From Actinomycetota bacterium (GTDB taxonomy: Bacteria; Actinomycetota; Actinomycetes; Mycobacteriales; Mycobacteriaceae), in assembly GCA_018268465.1 (NCBI GenBank), contig JAFDWN010000002.1, positions 62,001-126,000 on the forward strand: DNA of 64,000 nt. Direction: 5' to 3'. Under the pieces are notes generated by a model, which did no database searches, was not told the DNA's origin, and saw nothing but the letters and a program-made list of their open reading frames with translations. The translations under genes and the position numbers were made by a program. Below are positions 17,591-27,196 of the stretch, piece after piece (position 1 is the stretch's first letter; each line of letters begins with the position of its first letter).

Positions 17591-19273
17591 ATGTCCCAGT
17601 TCCAGCAGATACTCGACCCCGCCGCGGGGTCGCTGGCGCTGTCCGCGCTTGTCGCGGCGGTACCGCTGACGTCGTTGTTCGTCATGCTCGGCGTGCTGCG
17701 CTGGCCGGCCCACCGCTCGGCCCTGGTCAGCCTGGCGCTGTCGGTGATCATCGCCGTCGCCGTGTGGCAGATGCCGGTGATGCAGGCCGCCAGCGCCACC
17801 TTCGAGGGAGCGCTCTACGGCGTGTTCCCGATCCTGTGGATCCTCATCAACGCGATCTGGGTGTACCGCCTGACCGAAATCACCGGCTGGTTCGAGGTCC
17901 TCGGCGACAAGATCCGGTCGATCTCCGACGATCAGCGGATCCAGGCCATCCTCATCGCGTTCTGCTTCGGGGCGCTGCTGGAATCACTGGCCGGATTCGG
18001 TGCGCCCGTCGCGATCTCCGCGGCGATGCTGATGGCCGCAGGGATGAAGCCGATCAAGGCCGCGGTGGTATCGCTGCTGGCCAACACCGCCCCGGTCGCC
18101 TTCGGCGCGATGGCCGCACCGATCATCACCCTGAGCTCGGTCACCGGATTGGATCTGCACACGCTGTCCCAGATGGCGGGCAGGCAGACCCCGTTCGTAG
18201 CGGTATTCGTACCGTTCATCCTGGTATTCCTCGTCGACGGCCGCCGCGGCCTGCGGGAGACCTGGGCGATCGCCCTCGTCGCCGGCGTGACCTTCGGTGT
18301 GGCCCAGTTCATCACCGCGAACTTCATCGCCGTCGAGATCACCGACATCGTCGCCGCCGTGGTCACCGTCGCCGCCGTGCTGGGCGCCGTGCGAATCCTG
18401 CGGCCCGCCACACCCGCCGGCGTCGACGAGCAGTCCGACGAGTCGGGTACCGGGCTGCCGGTGCCGACGGGGCCCGTAGGCACCGGCGGTGCCGCGCCGG
18501 TGACGGCCGAGCACGTCGCCGTTGCCCCGTCGAAGCGCTCCACCCTCGGCGCGGTGGCCCCCTACCTGGTCATCATCGCGGTGTTCAGCATCAGCCAGCT
18601 TCCGGTCATCAAGCCCTGGCTCGCCGAACACGGCACCTGGAAGTTCCACTGGCCCGGACTGGACGTCGTCGATGCCGCGGGTAAGCCGGTCGGAGCCCAG
18701 ATCTTCAAACTCGACCACATCAAGGCCACCGGCACCCTGCTGCTGCTCTCGGGTCTCATCGTCATGGGCATCTACCGGATCTCGCCGCGCAAAGCGTTGC
18801 AGGCGTACTGGGACACCCTGGTCAAGCTGCGCTTTACGATCGTCACCGTGACCGCGGTGCTCGCTCTCGCGTTCGTCATGAACCTGTCCGGGCAGACCCA
18901 GAGCCTCGGCTTCGCCCTGGCCTCGGCCGGCGGGTTGTTCGCGCTGCTGTCGCCGCTGATCGGCTGGATCGGTGTAGCCATCACCGGATCGGACACGTCC
19001 TCCAACTCGCTGTTCGGTCTGCTCCAGGTCACCGCTGCCAACCACGCCGGACTCGATCCGATCCTCATGGCGGCGACGAATTCGTCGGCCGGTGTGCTCG
19101 GCAAGATGCTCTCGCCGCAGAATCTCGCGGTGGCCGCGGCAGCGGTCGGCATGGTGGGCCGCGAAGGCGAGATCTTCCGGCGGCTGATCTGGTGGAGTCT
19201 GGGGATGCTGGCGGTGTTCACGGTGTTCATCTATCTGCAGTCCACGGACGTTCTGGGTTGGATGGTGCCGTGA
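17591..19273 (+). CDS. lldP: L-lactate permease (LctP/LldP family)
   Basis: A 560-residue integral membrane protein with about 13 hydrophobic helices, matching the LctP family over its whole length. Family motifs are the ITGWFEVLGDKIRSI segment, LIAFCFGALLESLAGFGAPV and, near the C-terminus, the VAITGSDTSSNSLFG segment. It imports lactate or glycolate with protons. ATG at 17591 lies after a purine-rich GGGAGG region. Its stop shares one base with the start of the dehydrogenase gene (TGATG at 19271-19275), so the two are translationally coupled. Confidence 0.93.
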   Translation: MSQFQQILDPAAGSLALSALVAAVPLTSLFVMLGVLRWPAHRSALVSLALSVIIAVAVWQMPVMQAASATFEGALYGVFPILWILINAIWVYRLTEITGWFEVLGDKIRSISDDQRIQAILIAFCFGALLESLAGFGAPVAISAAMLMAAGMKPIKAAVVSLLANTAPVAFGAMAAPIITLSSVTGLDLHTLSQMAGRQTPFVAVFVPFILVFLVDGRRGLRETWAIALVAGVTFGVAQFITANFIAVEITDIVAAVVTVAAVLGAVRILRPATPAGVDEQSDESGTGLPVPTGPVGTGGAAPVTAEHVAVAPSKRSTLGAVAPYLVIIAVFSISQLPVIKPWLAEHGTWKFHWPGLDVVDAAGKPVGAQIFKLDHIKATGTLLLLSGLIVMGIYRISPRKALQAYWDTLVKLRFTIVTVTAVLALAFVMNLSGQTQSLGFALASAGGLFALLSPLIGWIGVAITGSDTSSNSLFGLLQVTAANHAGLDPILMAATNSSAGVLGKMLSPQNLAVAAAAVGMVGREGEIFRRLIWWSLGMLAVFTVFIYLQSTDVLGWMVP

Positions 19274-22137
19274 TGAGCGCTTGCGCGAAGAACGAAAACC
19301 TTCAGATGAACTCGCTCATTGACGAACTCGCCCGAGCCACCGGGGACCCCGCCCGAGTGGGCACCAGGGCCCTGGATCGCCACGCCGCCGCCCACGACGC
19401 GTCGCACTTCCTGCTCACCCCGCAGGTGGTGGTCACCGCGCGCGACGCCGCCGAGGTCGGCAGGCTGTTCGCGGTCAGCGCCCGCCACGGGGTCCCCCTG
19501 ACTCTGCGTTCCGGCGGCACCAGCCTGTCCGGGCAGGCGGTCACCGACGGCATCCTCGTGGATGTGCGCAAGGGATTTCGCACGACGACGGTGCTCGACG
19601 ACGGTGCCCGCATCCGGACCCAGCCCGGGGTGACGGTCCGCAGGCTGAATACCGAACTGGCGCGGTACGGCCGCAAGATCGGCCCCGACCCGGCCAGCGA
19701 GGCGGCCTGCACGATCGGCGGTGTCGTCGCGAACAACTCCAGCGGTATGGCCTGCGGGACGGTCGAAAACACTTATCGCACCTTGGATTCGATGGTGGTG
19801 GTGCTACCGTCGGGCACGGTGGTCGACACCGGCGCGGCCGACGCGGACGCCCGGCTGCGCCACGACGAACCGGAGATCTTCGCCGGCCTGCTGCGCCTGC
19901 GGGACCGGGTCCGCGACAATGCGGCCTCGGTGAGCACCATCCGCAGGCAGTTCGCGATGAAGAACACGATGGGTTATGGCCTCAACTCGCTGCTGGATTT
20001 CGACGAGCCCAGCCAGATCCTCGCGCATCTGGTGGTCGGCAGCGAAGGCACGCTGGGCTTCGTGGCAGAGGTCACCTTGCGGACGATCCCGCTGCGCCGG
20101 CACATCAGCACGGCACTGCTGGTGTTCGACGACCTCGGCGCCGCCAACCGGGCACTGCCCGCACTCGTCGAGACCGGCGCCGCCACACTGGAATTGATGG
20201 ATGCCCGGTCGCTGCGGGTGGGCCAGCGCCTGCCCGACACCCCCGCGGAGGTGGCCGCGCTGGACGTCGCCGGCCAGGCGGCGCTGCTGCTGGAGTACCA
20301 GTCCACCGACGCCGACGAACTGGCCGGACTCACTGCCGCGGCGGCGCCGGTGCTGGCCGGGCTGCCCCTGCAGAACCCCGCCGAGTTGACCCGCGATCCC
20401 GCCACCGCGGCGCGGCTGTGGAAGCTGCGCAAGGGGCTGTACGCCTCGGTCGCGGGTGCGCGGGCGTCGGGCACCACCGCACTGCTGGAGGATGTGGTCG
20501 TCCCCGTCGAACTGCTCGCCGACACCTGCGCCGGTCTCGGTGAACTCTTCGACCGCTACCGCTACCAGGATTCGGTCATCTTCGGCCATGCCAAGGACGG
20601 CAATATCCACTTCCTGATCACCGACCGGTTCGGTGACGACGAGCCGTTGCGGCGGTACGCCGATTTCACCGAAGATATGGTGGATCTCGTTCTGGAACAC
20701 GGTGGTTCACTGAAAGCCGAACATGGCACCGGTCGCGTGATGGCGCCGTACGTGCGCCGTCAGTACGGTGACGAACTCTACGACGTGATGGTGTCGGTCA
20801 AGCGCTTGCTCGACCCGGCAGGCCTGCTCAATCCCGGTGTCCTGCTCGACGACTCCCCCGACGCACACCTGCGCCACATCAAGGTCACGCCCACGGTCGA
20901 GGACGAGGTGGACCGCTGCGTGGAGTGCGGCTACTGCGAACCCGTCTGCCCCAGTAAGGATCTCACGCTGACGCCACGGCAGCGGATCGTGGTGCGCCGT
21001 GCCATCGCCACCGCCGAGGCCACCGGTGACCTGGCCCTGGCGGGTGAGCTGGAAGAGTCCTACGAGTATTCCGGTGTGCAGACGTGCGCGGTGGACGGCA
21101 TGTGCGGCACCGCGTGCCCGGTGCTGATCAACACCGGCGACCTGGTCCGCAGACTGCGCAGGGAGGGCAACGGCAAGGCGGCGGAGAAGGGCTGGGCGCT
21201 GGCCGCCAAACACTGGCGTGCGACCAGCCGCGCGGCTGGCGTGGCACTCACCGCGGCCTCGGCCGCACCTGCCGCACTCCCCGTGTCCGCCAGCAAGTTC
21301 GGCCGCGCGCTCGCGGGCACCGATACCGTGCCGCAGTGGTCACCGGAGCTGCCCAAGGGTGGCCGGCCGCGGCATCGCCCGCAGCCGCAGGGCCGGCCCG
21401 ACGTGGTGTACCTGCCTGCTTGCGTCAACGCCATGTTCGGTCCGGCCGAAGGTGCGGGCGTTCAGGTGAGCTTCGAGAAGCTTTGCGCGACGGCGGGAAT
21501 CACGCTCGTCGTGCCCGACGATATCGACTCGCTGTGCTGCGGCACGCCGTGGTCGTCGAAGGGTATGGCGACCGGCTACCGGGCCATGTCCGAACGTACG
21601 GTCGCGGCCATCGTGCGTGCCAGCCGGAACGGGGAACTGCCGGTGGTGTGCGACGCATCCAGCTGCACCGAGGGTTTGGTGAAGATGCTCAAGAGCACCG
21701 CACCGCACATCGAGATCATCGACGCCGTTACCCTGATCGCAAAGCGGGTGCTGCCGTCACTGGGCGAGCACGCCCGGCTCGGATCGGTGACGGTGCACCC
21801 GACCTGCTCCTCGACGCAACTCGGGGTGACCGACGACATGATGGCGATCGCACGCGAAGTCGCCGACGAGGTCGTGGTTCCCGCCGATTGGGGCTGTTGC
21901 GCATTCGCCGGTGACCGCGGAATGTTGCATCCAGAGCTCACCGAGTCGGCCACCGCGCGTCAGGCTGCGCAGGTCCGCGCGAATCCGACGGATGCGCACG
22001 CGTCCTGCAACCGGACGTGCGAACTCGCGATGACGCGCTCCACCGGCTCGGCGTACCGGCATGTGGTGGAGATCCTGGCCGAGATGGCTTCGACCCCTAC
22101 CGATCGCGCTGAGTCAGCGCACGCAGGAAGAACGTGA
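19273..22137 (+). CDS. FAD-linked oxidase / Fe-S protein, D-lactate dehydrogenase type
   Basis: A 954-residue fusion. Residues about 30-560 are a GlcD/vanillyl-alcohol-oxidase FAD domain (LRSGGTSLSGQAV, ASEAACTIGGVVANNSSGMA and FGHAKDGNIH are typical). The C-terminal third has two Fe-S motifs, CVECGYCEPVCP and CAVDGMCGTACP, and the CCG domains LCCGTPW and GCCAFAG of GlcF/Dld-II enzymes. It likely oxidises D-lactate or a related 2-hydroxyacid and feeds electrons to the respiratory chain. Start ATG 19273 overlaps the permease stop; a second ATG at 19306 is possible. The end overlaps convergent pruB by 41 bp. Confidence 0.9.
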   Translation: MSACAKNENLQMNSLIDELARATGDPARVGTRALDRHAAAHDASHFLLTPQVVVTARDAAEVGRLFAVSARHGVPLTLRSGGTSLSGQAVTDGILVDVRKGFRTTTVLDDGARIRTQPGVTVRRLNTELARYGRKIGPDPASEAACTIGGVVANNSSGMACGTVENTYRTLDSMVVVLPSGTVVDTGAADADARLRHDEPEIFAGLLRLRDRVRDNAASVSTIRRQFAMKNTMGYGLNSLLDFDEPSQILAHLVVGSEGTLGFVAEVTLRTIPLRRHISTALLVFDDLGAANRALPALVETGAATLELMDARSLRVGQRLPDTPAEVAALDVAGQAALLLEYQSTDADELAGLTAAAAPVLAGLPLQNPAELTRDPATAARLWKLRKGLYASVAGARASGTTALLEDVVVPVELLADTCAGLGELFDRYRYQDSVIFGHAKDGNIHFLITDRFGDDEPLRRYADFTEDMVDLVLEHGGSLKAEHGTGRVMAPYVRRQYGDELYDVMVSVKRLLDPAGLLNPGVLLDDSPDAHLRHIKVTPTVEDEVDRCVECGYCEPVCPSKDLTLTPRQRIVVRRAIATAEATGDLALAGELEESYEYSGVQTCAVDGMCGTACPVLINTGDLVRRLRREGNGKAAEKGWALAAKHWRATSRAAGVALTAASAAPAALPVSASKFGRALAGTDTVPQWSPELPKGGRPRHRPQPQGRPDVVYLPACVNAMFGPAEGAGVQVSFEKLCATAGITLVVPDDIDSLCCGTPWSSKGMATGYRAMSERTVAAIVRASRNGELPVVCDASSCTEGLVKMLKSTAPHIEIIDAVTLIAKRVLPSLGEHARLGSVTVHPTCSSTQLGVTDDMMAIAREVADEVVVPADWGCCAFAGDRGMLHPELTESATARQAAQVRANPTDAHASCNRTCELAMTRSTGSAYRHVVEILAEMASTPTDRAESAHAGRT

Positions 22138-23077
22138 GGTTGGCCGGCCGTTCGGCCAGCCGCCGCACGAAGTAGCCGTACCACTCGGTGCCGAACGGGA
22201 CGTACACCCGGACGTGGTTGCCTTCGGCGACCAGCCTGCGCTGCTCGGCGTCTCGGATGCCGTAGAGCATCTGGTATTCGAAATCGTCAGTGGTACGTGA
22301 GAATTCGTTGACCAGCGCCGGTACGGCGGCGATGATGGCCGGGTCGTGGGAGGCGACCATCGGATAGCCCGATCCGGCCATCAGCACGCGCAGGCACCGC
22401 AGATAGGAGTCGGACACCTCGTCGCGGTCGCGGTACGCCACCGACACGGGCTCGTCGTAGGCACCCTTGCACAGCCGGATGCGCGCTCCGGAGGCGGCGA
22501 ATTCCGCACAGTCGGCCTCGGTGCGGTGCAGGTAGGCCTGTAACACCGTGCCCAGCCAGTCGAAATCCTGGCACAATTCGCGCACGATCGACAGCGTCGA
22601 GTCGGTCGTGGTGTGGTCCTCCGCGTCGACGGTGACCCACGCCCCGACCTGTTTGGCCTTGGAGCAGATCGCATGCGCGTTCTCCAGGGCGATCTTCTCG
22701 CCGTCGCGCGGCAGCGCCTGACCGAGAGCCGACAGTTTGAGGGACACCTCCAGCGGACGGACCGCGGCATCGGCGGATTCACCGCGACCGCCCAGCGCAT
22801 CGAGGAGCGCCTCGTACGCCGCGACGGTGGCGTTGGCCGCCTCGATGTCGGTGGTGTCCTCGCCCAGGTAGTCGATGGTGACAAATCGGTTCGAATCACG
22901 CAGCAGTGCAACTGAACCCACCGCATCGGTGACGGTCTCCCCCGGCACGAACCGGTGGACGACCGCACGGGTGAGGGGCAGCCTTTCGGCCGTGCGGCGC
23001 AGCGCCTTCGACCGGCTGGCGGCCAAGATGGCGGGGCGGGCGACCTTGTCGAACACCCCGGTTGACTTCTGCGACAT
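22097..23077 (-). CDS. pruB: Proline dehydrogenase
   Basis: A monofunctional FAD-dependent proline dehydrogenase (326 aa), corresponding to Rv1188, that oxidises L-proline to pyrroline-5-carboxylate. TIM-barrel signatures include LSALGQALPRDGEK, DAEDHTTTDST, the ARIRLCKGAYDEP segment and the C-terminal YVPFGTEWYGYFVRRLAER with the substrate-binding arginines. It follows pruA on the same strand with only a few bases between, so the two enzymes form an operon and can channel the reactive intermediate. The last 41 bp are antisense to the lactate dehydrogenase gene. Confidence 0.95.
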   Translation of the reverse strand: MSQKSTGVFDKVARPAILAASRSKALRRTAERLPLTRAVVHRFVPGETVTDAVGSVALLRDSNRFVTIDYLGEDTTDIEAANATVAAYEALLDALGGRGESADAAVRPLEVSLKLSALGQALPRDGEKIALENAHAICSKAKQVGAWVTVDAEDHTTTDSTLSIVRELCQDFDWLGTVLQAYLHRTEADCAEFAASGARIRLCKGAYDEPVSVAYRDRDEVSDSYLRCLRVLMAGSGYPMVASHDPAIIAAVPALVNEFSRTTDDFEYQMLYGIRDAEQRRLVAEGNHVRVYVPFGTEWYGYFVRRLAERPANLTFFLRALTQRDR

Positions 23078-23080
23078 CGC

Positions 23081-24709
23081 TCAGGCCTCCATATGCGGGT
23101 AGTTGTGGTCGGTGGGCGGGACGAAGGTCTCCTTGATGGAGCGTGCCGAGGTCCAGCGCAACAGGTTCAGCGGCGACCCGGCTTTGTCGTTCGTGCCCGA
23201 CGCCCGCGAACCGCCGAACGGCTGCTGGCCGACGACGGCGCCGGTGGGTTTGTCGTTGACGTAGAAATTGCCCGCCGCGTGGCGCAACCGGCGCTCGGCC
23301 GCAAGCACGGCCGCGCGGTCGTCGGCGATCACCGCACCGGTGAGTCCGTAGCGTGATCCGCCGTCGACCACGTCGAGGATCCGCTCGTAGTCCGAATCCG
23401 GGTACACGTGGACCGCCAGAATCGGACCGAAGTACTCCGTGCGGAACGCCTCGTCAGTCGGATCGTCGGACAACAGCACCGTGGGACGGACGAAATAGCC
23501 TTCGCTGTCGTCGTATTCGCCGCCGGCCGCGACGGTGACGCCGGCGGCGCCTTTGGCGCGTTCGATCGCGCTGACGTTCTTTGCGAAGGAACGTTCGTCG
23601 ATCAGCGCGCCGCCGTAATTGCTCAGGTCGGTGACGTCTCCGTAGGTCAATGCCTCCGTAGCGGAAAGGAAGTCGTCACCCATCGTGTTCCAGACCGACC
23701 GCGGGACGAAGGCCCGTGATGCCGCCGAACACTTCTGCCCCTGGAAGTCGAACGCCCCGCGGATCAGGGCGGTGCGCAGCACATCCGGATGCGCCGAGGT
23801 GTGCGCCAGCACGAAGTCCTTACCGCCGGTCTCGCCGACCAGTCGCGGATACGTGTGATAGCGGTCGATGTTGGTGCCGACCTCCCGCCACAGATGCTGG
23901 AACGTCGCGGTGGAGCCGGTGAAATGGATGCCGGCCAGCCGCGGATCTGCCAGCACCACATCGGAAACCGCGCGACCGTCACCGGTGAGCAGGTTGATCA
24001 CACCCGGCGGTAGACCCGCCGCCTCCAACAGCTGCATGGTCAGGTACGCGGCGAACGTCTGTGTGGGCGAAGGCTTCCACACGACGGTGTTGCCCATGAG
24101 CGCGGGTGCGGTCGGCAGGTTGCCCGCGATCGCGGTGAAGTTGAACGGGGTGATGGCGTAGACGAAGCCCTCCAGCGGCCGGTAGTCGGTGCGGTTCCAG
24201 ACACCACGGCTGCTGATCGGCTGCTGGGCCATGATCTGGCGGGCGAACGCGACGTTGAAGCGCCAGAAGTCGATGAGTTCACATGGGGTGTCGATCTCGG
24301 CCTGGTAGGCCGTCTTGGACTGGCCGAGCATGGTGGCCGCGGCGATCTTTTCGCGCCAGGGACCGGCCAACAGGTCGGCGGCACGCAGGAACACCGCCGC
24401 CCGCTCGTCGAACGGGGTGGCCTCCCACTCGGGTTTGGCGGCCATCGCCGCCGCCACGGCCTCCGTGGCGTCGGAGTGCTGGGCGTTGGTCAGGGTGCCC
24501 AAGCGGGCGGAGTGCCGGTGCGGCTGCACCACGTCGATGCGCTCACCGTCGCCCATCCGGTGGTCGCCGCCGATGACATGGGGCAGGTCGATGGGCGTGG
24601 CGGCCAAGGTTTTCAGGGCTTCGGTCAGCCGGGTCCGTTCAGCCGAACCCGGCGCGTATTCGTGAACCGGCTCGTTGGCGGGCAACGGCACTTCAGTGAT
24701 CGCGTCCAT
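23081..24709 (-). CDS. pruA: 1-pyrroline-5-carboxylate dehydrogenase
   Basis: An NAD-dependent aldehyde dehydrogenase (542 aa) like Rv1187, converting glutamate semialdehyde to glutamate. The catalytic Cys is in FQGQKCSAASR and the general-base Glu in LVGETGGKDF; VYAITPFNFTAIAGNLP and GGSRASGTNDKAG are P5CDH signatures. ATG 24709 begins MDAITEVPLPANEPVHEY, as usual in mycobacteria; the frame is open upstream to 24772. It is the first gene of the pruA-pruB operon and divergent from the activator gene pruC, with 84 bp between starts. Confidence 0.95.
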   Translation of the reverse strand: MDAITEVPLPANEPVHEYAPGSAERTRLTEALKTLAATPIDLPHVIGGDHRMGDGERIDVVQPHRHSARLGTLTNAQHSDATEAVAAAMAAKPEWEATPFDERAAVFLRAADLLAGPWREKIAAATMLGQSKTAYQAEIDTPCELIDFWRFNVAFARQIMAQQPISSRGVWNRTDYRPLEGFVYAITPFNFTAIAGNLPTAPALMGNTVVWKPSPTQTFAAYLTMQLLEAAGLPPGVINLLTGDGRAVSDVVLADPRLAGIHFTGSTATFQHLWREVGTNIDRYHTYPRLVGETGGKDFVLAHTSAHPDVLRTALIRGAFDFQGQKCSAASRAFVPRSVWNTMGDDFLSATEALTYGDVTDLSNYGGALIDERSFAKNVSAIERAKGAAGVTVAAGGEYDDSEGYFVRPTVLLSDDPTDEAFRTEYFGPILAVHVYPDSDYERILDVVDGGSRYGLTGAVIADDRAAVLAAERRLRHAAGNFYVNDKPTGAVVGQQPFGGSRASGTNDKAGSPLNLLRWTSARSIKETFVPPTDHNYPHMEA

Positions 24710-24793
24710 GGCGTCAAGGATTCCCGATTCCGGCCCCGCGGTGATTAGCCGTTCGGATAAGACTCTCTCCAACAGCTAGTACGATCGGACAAC

Positions 24794-26422
24794 ATGCCTG
24801 CGGCACGTATCGGGCTCGGCCAGCTGCTGTTGGCCCTGGACAGGACGATGGTCACCCTCGTCGAGGCGCCGCGCGGCCTCGATATGACCGTCGGGTCGGT
24901 GGCGCTCATCGACTCCGACGACGTGCGGCTCGGTCTGGCGGCGGGCGCCGGCAGCGCCGATCTGTTCTTCCTCGTCGCCGTCCCCGAGGACGCGGCGCTT
25001 GCCTGGCTGACGAGTCAGCAGTCCCCCCTGGTGTCACCGCAGGGTCGGCCACCCGTCGCGATCTTCGTCAAGGAGCCGACGGACGCGCTGGTGGCGCGGG
25101 CGACGTCGGCGGGTACGGCCGTGGTCGCCGTCGACCCGCGAGCGCGCTGGGAACGGCTCTACCGTCTGGTCAACCACTTCTTCGAGCATCGCGGCGACGG
25201 GCACGGCCCGCAGTCCGGCAGTGCCACCGATCTGTTCGGGCTGGCACAGTCGATCGCCGACCGGACCCGCGGCATGGTCAGCATCGAGGACGCCCAATCG
25301 CATGTGCTGGCCTACTCGTCGTCCAACGACGAAGCCGACGAACTCCGGCGGTTGTCGATCCTGGGCCGGGCGGGTCCGCCGGAGCATCTCGAATGGATCG
25401 GGCAGTGGGGCATCTTTGACGCGCTTCGCGCCGGCGGGGACGTGGTCCGCGTCGCAGAACGCCCGGAACTGGGTCTGCGGCCGCGTCTGGCGGTGGGGAT
25501 CCACCTGCCGAGGACCGGCTCGCGCCGCCCCCCGGGCTTCGGCGGGACCATCTGGCTCCAACAGGGCTCCCTGCCGCTCGCCGACGACGTCGAGGAGGTG
25601 CTGCGCGGCGGTGCCGTGCTGGCCGCCAGGATCATGGCGCGGCTGGCCACCGCCCCGTCGTCCCATATGGTCCGGGTGCAGGAGTTGCTGGGCCTGCGCG
25701 CCGACGGTTCGGCCGGTCTGGGCACCGTCGATGTCGAGGACGTCGTCACGATCGCCCGCGAACTCGGCATCACCCCGGACGGCCGGGCCGCCCTGATCGG
25801 TTTCCGCGGAAGCGGCACCGCGGTCCCGGCCGATGTCATCGCGCTGAGCGCCAGCGCTTTTCGATCAGATGCCCAAGTGGTGGCGGCCAACGATCGGGTG
25901 TATGTACTGCTGCCCAAGACCGGCGCGCCATCGTCGGTGACGTCGTGGGTGCGGGGTGTGGTCGCCGCGGGCAGCCGCGAGCTCGGCCTGACGATGCGGG
26001 CGGTGATCGCCGCGCCCCTGACCGGACTGTCCGCGACAGGTCCCGCCCGCGCGGAGATCGACCGGGTCTTCGACAGCGCGCAGCGGCATCCCGGCGCCAT
26101 CGGTCAGGTCACCTCGCTGGACGAGGCGCGCACCACGGTGCTGCTGGACGAAATCGTGTCGCAGGTGTCCAGCCAGCCGAGGCTGGTGGACCCGCGGGTG
26201 CGCACGTTGCGGGAGCGCGACCCGATCCTCGCCGAAACCCTGCACGCCTACCTCGACGGCTTCGGGGACATCGCCGCGGTGGCGCAGCGGCTGCACGTAC
26301 ATCCCAACACGGTGCGCTACCGGGTTCGGCGCATCGAGAAGCTGCTGGCGACATCGCTGGACGATCCGGACGACAGGTTGGTGCTCGCCCTGGGGCTGCG
26401 CGCGACCGAATCCCCGAGGTAG
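24794..26422 (+). CDS. pruC: PucR-type transcriptional activator of proline utilisation
   Basis: A 542-residue regulator of the PucR/CdaR type: an N-terminal sensor region, a middle GGDEF-like module and a C-terminal HTH_30 with the hallmark DIAAVAQRLHVHPNTVRYRVRRIEKL region (written here in part: LHVHPNTVRYRVRRIEKL). Its location, divergent from pruA, matches Rv1186c, the proline-responsive activator PruC of mycobacteria. It probably activates the pruAB promoter when proline is present. ATG 24794 is the first start after the short divergent promoter. Confidence 0.9.
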   Translation: MPAARIGLGQLLLALDRTMVTLVEAPRGLDMTVGSVALIDSDDVRLGLAAGAGSADLFFLVAVPEDAALAWLTSQQSPLVSPQGRPPVAIFVKEPTDALVARATSAGTAVVAVDPRARWERLYRLVNHFFEHRGDGHGPQSGSATDLFGLAQSIADRTRGMVSIEDAQSHVLAYSSSNDEADELRRLSILGRAGPPEHLEWIGQWGIFDALRAGGDVVRVAERPELGLRPRLAVGIHLPRTGSRRPPGFGGTIWLQQGSLPLADDVEEVLRGGAVLAARIMARLATAPSSHMVRVQELLGLRADGSAGLGTVDVEDVVTIARELGITPDGRAALIGFRGSGTAVPADVIALSASAFRSDAQVVAANDRVYVLLPKTGAPSSVTSWVRGVVAAGSRELGLTMRAVIAAPLTGLSATGPARAEIDRVFDSAQRHPGAIGQVTSLDEARTTVLLDEIVSQVSSQPRLVDPRVRTLRERDPILAETLHAYLDGFGDIAAVAQRLHVHPNTVRYRVRRIEKLLATSLDDPDDRLVLALGLRATESPR

Positions 26423-26429
26423 CGCCGGC

Positions 26430-27182
26430 ATGGGCCGGACCGCGGACTATGTTGCACTCGTGGACAAGGGTGCCGCTCGTCTCGACGGGTTTCTGGCCGA
26501 TGCCCTGGTCGACGACGCCGTATTCGCCCTTCGGCCCGACTACCGTGCCCTGCTGGTTGCCGCCGCCGGGCTGATCCCCGGACCCACTGACCGCGACAGC
26601 GACGCCCTGCTGCGCACGGCGGAGGCCGCCGCCCGCGACGCGCTGCGCGAGAGGCCCGTGGATCAGCTCCCACACGTCGCGGCGTGGCGGGACGCCTACC
26701 GTGCTTTCGGCGCCAAACCACAACGCACCCGCAACAGCGTCGAGGCGTTGGTGCGCCGGGCCGAGTCGGAGCTGCCACGCGTCAATCGGCTCACCGACCT
26801 CTACAACGCGGTGTCCGTCTTGCATCAGGTCCCCATCGGCGGCGAAGACCTGACCCGCTACGTCGGCGCGCCGCGGCTGGCCCGCGCCACCGGTGCGGAA
26901 CCGTTCGACACCACCGCCGGAGGTGCGGCGGTGGTCGAGCATCCCGAACCGGGCGAAGTGGTGTGGTGCGACGACGCGGGTGTGACGTGCCGGCGCTGGA
27001 ACTGGCGTCAGGCCCGCCGCACCCAGCTCACCGACGACACCCACTCGGCCCTGTTCATCATCGACGCACTCGACCCGATGAACGATGCGGACCTGGCGGC
27101 CGCCGCCGACGACCTGTGCAGCCATCTGAACCGGCTTGGACCCGACGTCCACGTCGTTCGCCGCCTGCTTTCTGCACGCTGA
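26430..27182 (+). CDS. B3/B4 tRNA-binding domain-like protein
   Basis: A 250-residue stand-alone B3/B4 domain related to the editing-like module of the phenylalanyl-tRNA synthetase beta chain. Recognisable pieces are AWRDAYRAFGAKPQRTRNSV, the LPRVNRLTDLYNAVSVLHQVP helix (first 20: LPRVNRLTDLYNAVSVLHQV), and GEVVWCDDAGVTCRRWNWRQ. Free-standing members may edit or hydrolyse mischarged aminoacyl species, but their role is not established. It starts 7 bp after pruC and is followed 14 bp later by the PaiB-like gene, so all three could be one transcript. Confidence 0.82.
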   Translation: MGRTADYVALVDKGAARLDGFLADALVDDAVFALRPDYRALLVAAAGLIPGPTDRDSDALLRTAEAAARDALRERPVDQLPHVAAWRDAYRAFGAKPQRTRNSVEALVRRAESELPRVNRLTDLYNAVSVLHQVPIGGEDLTRYVGAPRLARATGAEPFDTTAGGAAVVEHPEPGEVVWCDDAGVTCRRWNWRQARRTQLTDDTHSALFIIDALDPMNDADLAAAADDLCSHLNRLGPDVHVVRRLLSAR

Positions 27183-27196
27183 CCAAGGAGGCAGAC

